Part shown: positions 5,794 to 7,209 of the stretch, one piece after another
How positions within the stretch are numbered: the first letter of the stretch is position 1
Layout of the letters: each line of letters starts with the position of its first letter
Program-made: the position numbers and the translations under genes
NCBI GenBank assembly: GCA_028678555.1
Contig: JAJRDF010000077.1
Span: 1-7,209 of the forward strand
Source of the DNA: Methanomicrobiales archaeon
GTDB lineage: Archaea; Halobacteriota; Methanomicrobia; Methanomicrobiales; JACTUA01
Length of the DNA: 7,209 nucleotides
Direction: 5' to 3'
The notes under the pieces: generated by a model
What the model saw: only the letters and a program-made list of their open reading frames with translations
Told to the model about the DNA's origin: nothing
Databases searched by the model: none

Positions 5794-6987
5794 ATGGGAA
5801 AGGGAACCATTGTCCTTGCATATTCCGGGGGGCTGGACACCTCGATCTGCATCCCGCTCTTACGGGAACGGTATGGCTATGACCGCGTCGTCACGGTGGT
5901 CGTGGACGTGGGGCAGCCCGAGGCCGACCTCCGCGCCGCGGTGGAGAAGGGGCAGAAACTGGCCGACCACCATGTGACCATTGACGCGAGGGAGCAGTTC
6001 GTCGACGGCTACGTCTTCCCCTCCCTCAGGGCCAACGGGTCCTACGAGGGGTACCCCCTGGGGACGGCCCTCGCACGCCCGCTGATCGCCGGGGAGACCG
6101 TGAAGGTAGCCCTGAAGGAAGGGGCGACCGCGGTGGGCCACGGCTGTACAGGCCGTGGGAATGACCAGCTCCGGTTCGACTTCACCATAAGGAGCGCCGG
6201 CCTTGAGGTGGTGGCACCCATCCGGGAGCTGAACCTGACCCGGGAGTGGGAGATCGAGTATGCCCGGAAGCACGGGATCCCGGTGCCGTCGGTCAGTAAG
6301 GAAAACCCCTACAGCGTGGACGAGAACTGCTGGAACCGTTCCATCGAGGGCGGCCGGCTGGAGGACCCGGCGTTCCACCCGCCGGAGGGGATCTTCCGCT
6401 GGACGGTATCCCCCGAGAAGGCGGCGGACCGGCCCGAGATGGTGACCATCACCTTCGAGGCCGGGATCCCCGTGGCCCTGAACGGGAACCGGATGCAGGG
6501 GTACGATCTCGTGCAGGAGATGAACCTGCGGGCGGGCCGGAACGGCGTGGGCCGCAACGACATGATCGAGGACCGGATCCTGGGCCTCAAGGCCCGGGAA
6601 GTGTACGAGCACCCGGCAGCGACGGCCCTCCTGGTGGCCCACCGGGACATCGAGCAGCTGGTGCTCACCCGTCAGGAGCTGGCCTTCAAGGCCATGGTGG
6701 ATGCCAAGTGGTCCGAGCTGGCCTACATGGGCCTCGTGCGGGAACCCCTCTTCCTCGCCCTGAACGCCTTCATCGGGACCACCCAGGAACGGGTGAACGG
6801 CACGGTCGACCTCCGGCTCTACAAGGGGTCAGCGGTTGTCGTGGGGCGGTCCTCGCCGCATGCCATCTACTCCACGGATCTCGTGTCGTTCGACTCCACC
6901 ACCATCGACCAGTGCCATGCCGAGGGGGTCTCCCGGTACCACGGGATCCAGGCCCAATTCCTGGAACGCCTCCGCAAGCCGAGGTAG
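5794..6987 (+). CDS. argG: Argininosuccinate synthase
   Basis: This 397-residue cytoplasmic enzyme joins citrulline and aspartate using ATP, the penultimate step of arginine synthesis. The PP-loop AYSGGLDTS is at 9-17. The substrate region SYEGYPLGTALARPLI is at 83-98. The second signature, GHGCTGRGNDQLRF, is at 115-128; Arg121 stands where Lys is usual (GCTGKGND), a conservative change. SVDENCWNRSIEGGRLEDP (174-192) and GRNGVGRNDMIEDR (248-261) are the remaining family blocks, followed by the C-terminal oligomerisation helix (LERLRKPR). The length matches the roughly 400-residue type common in archaea and many bacteria. The gene has its own TATA box and Shine-Dalgarno and follows carAB in the same direction. 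Carbamoyl phosphate made by CarAB becomes citrulline through ArgF, which is not in this window, and citrulline is the substrate here. No frameshift or truncation is seen. Confidence 0.98.
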   Translation: MGKGTIVLAYSGGLDTSICIPLLRERYGYDRVVTVVVDVGQPEADLRAAVEKGQKLADHHVTIDAREQFVDGYVFPSLRANGSYEGYPLGTALARPLIAGETVKVALKEGATAVGHGCTGRGNDQLRFDFTIRSAGLEVVAPIRELNLTREWEIEYARKHGIPVPSVSKENPYSVDENCWNRSIEGGRLEDPAFHPPEGIFRWTVSPEKAADRPEMVTITFEAGIPVALNGNRMQGYDLVQEMNLRAGRNGVGRNDMIEDRILGLKAREVYEHPAATALLVAHRDIEQLVLTRQELAFKAMVDAKWSELAYMGLVREPLFLALNAFIGTTQERVNGTVDLRLYKGSAVVVGRSSPHAIYSTDLVSFDSTTIDQCHAEGVSRYHGIQAQFLERLRKPR

Positions 6988-7067
6988 CGGCGCCCGCGAC
7001 CTCCGCAGTATCATCCGAACCAGGTACCTCGGTGTTCTCTCATCACCTAATACTACTGGGACGCTCT

Positions 7068-7086
7068 CGGGGGCTCGCCGCCCCCG
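7068..7086. repeat. GC-rich palindrome 1 downstream of argG
   Basis: cgggggc (7068-7074) and gcccccg (7080-7086) are perfect complements around the loop tcgcc. This gives a 7-bp all-G/C stem about 80 bases after the argG stop. The gggggctcgcc core recurs in the second palindrome. It may be one member of a dispersed REP-like intergenic palindrome family or a termination/stability hairpin. Confidence 0.7.
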
Positions 7087-7173
7087 CCGCGTGGGCACCC
7101 CCCGCCGGTGTTCCGGGACAGGATGTTCATCGGTGTCCACCGACCTGACGTCATATCCTCACAGGGGAGAGGC

Positions 7174-7197
7174 CGGGAGGGGGCTCGCCCCCTCCCG
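7174..7197. repeat. GC-rich palindrome 2 near window end
   Basis: cgggaggggg (7174-7183) pairs perfectly with ccccctcccg (7188-7197) around a CTCG tetraloop. The 10-bp stem is very stable. It shares gggggctcgcc with the palindrome 110 bp upstream. A perfect symmetric stem with no following T-run suggests a repeat element or RNA-stability structure more than a U-tract terminator. Confidence 0.75.
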
Positions 7198-7209
7198 CAC
7201 CAAACCAAG

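Larger units (their letters stand above)
6988..7209. other. Region downstream of argG without a credible gene
   Basis: In 222 bp I see no ORF with family motifs and a ribosome binding site on either strand. The stretch contains two strong GC-rich hairpins (7068-7086 and 7174-7197) sharing gggggctcgcc. It also has a small inverted repeat, tcggtg/caccga, at 7130-7143. No T-rich terminator is visible after argG. The next gene must lie beyond the window. Confidence 0.6.

Noticed and set aside
6148..6177. Lys to Arg change in the ArgG second signature as a sign of inactivation
   Set aside because: The substitution is conservative, all other ArgG blocks are intact and the length is normal, so the enzyme is expected to be active.
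6988..7148. Continuation of a +2-type frame (6708-7148) as a gene downstream of argG
   Set aside because: Most of this frame overlaps argG out of frame, and the remainder has no recognisable domain or ribosome binding site.

Overview
The window is GC-rich, densely coding DNA (CGG-dominated arginine codons) that looks archaeal. The clearest cue is a TTTATATC TATA-type element about 95 bp upstream of argG. Good Shine-Dalgarno sites complementary to the 16S 3' end, and an undivided CarB, also fit. Codon use and gene style suggest a methanogenic euryarchaeote, most likely of the Methanomicrobiales. That placement is an inference from general familiarity, not from a marker gene.

Layout, all genes on the + strand. 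(1) Positions 1-1160 hold the end of a two-gene ABC exporter operon: the C-terminal part of a DrrA-type ATPase, then an ABC-2 family permease coupled by an ATGA overlap. (2) Positions 1145-1391 are a mostly non-coding gap. It opens with about 3.5 copies of a 30-31 bp tandem repeat that supplies the permease's last codons and stop, and it ends in the carA promoter region. (3) Positions 1392-5611 are carA and carB, joined by a TAATG overlap, encoding glutamine-hydrolysing carbamoyl-phosphate synthase. (4) Positions 5612-5793 contain a long hairpin just after carB, then a TATA box, a leader of about 70 nt and a strong Shine-Dalgarno for argG. (5) Positions 5794-6987 are argG, argininosuccinate synthase. 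(6) Positions 6988-7209 show no credible gene but carry two strong GC-rich hairpins that share a core sequence.

CarAB makes carbamoyl phosphate from glutamine, bicarbonate and ATP. It feeds both pyrimidines and, through ornithine carbamoyltransferase (not in this window), citrulline. ArgG then condenses citrulline with aspartate. The carAB-argG stretch therefore brackets the citrulline step of arginine synthesis. The ABC exporter has no visible link to this pathway.

The coding genes are ordinary. The unexplained structure is in the gaps: the tandem repeat with alternating hairpins, very short leader ORFs before carA and argG, and the paired GC-rich palindromes at the right end. I found no convincing evidence of a new multi-gene system.
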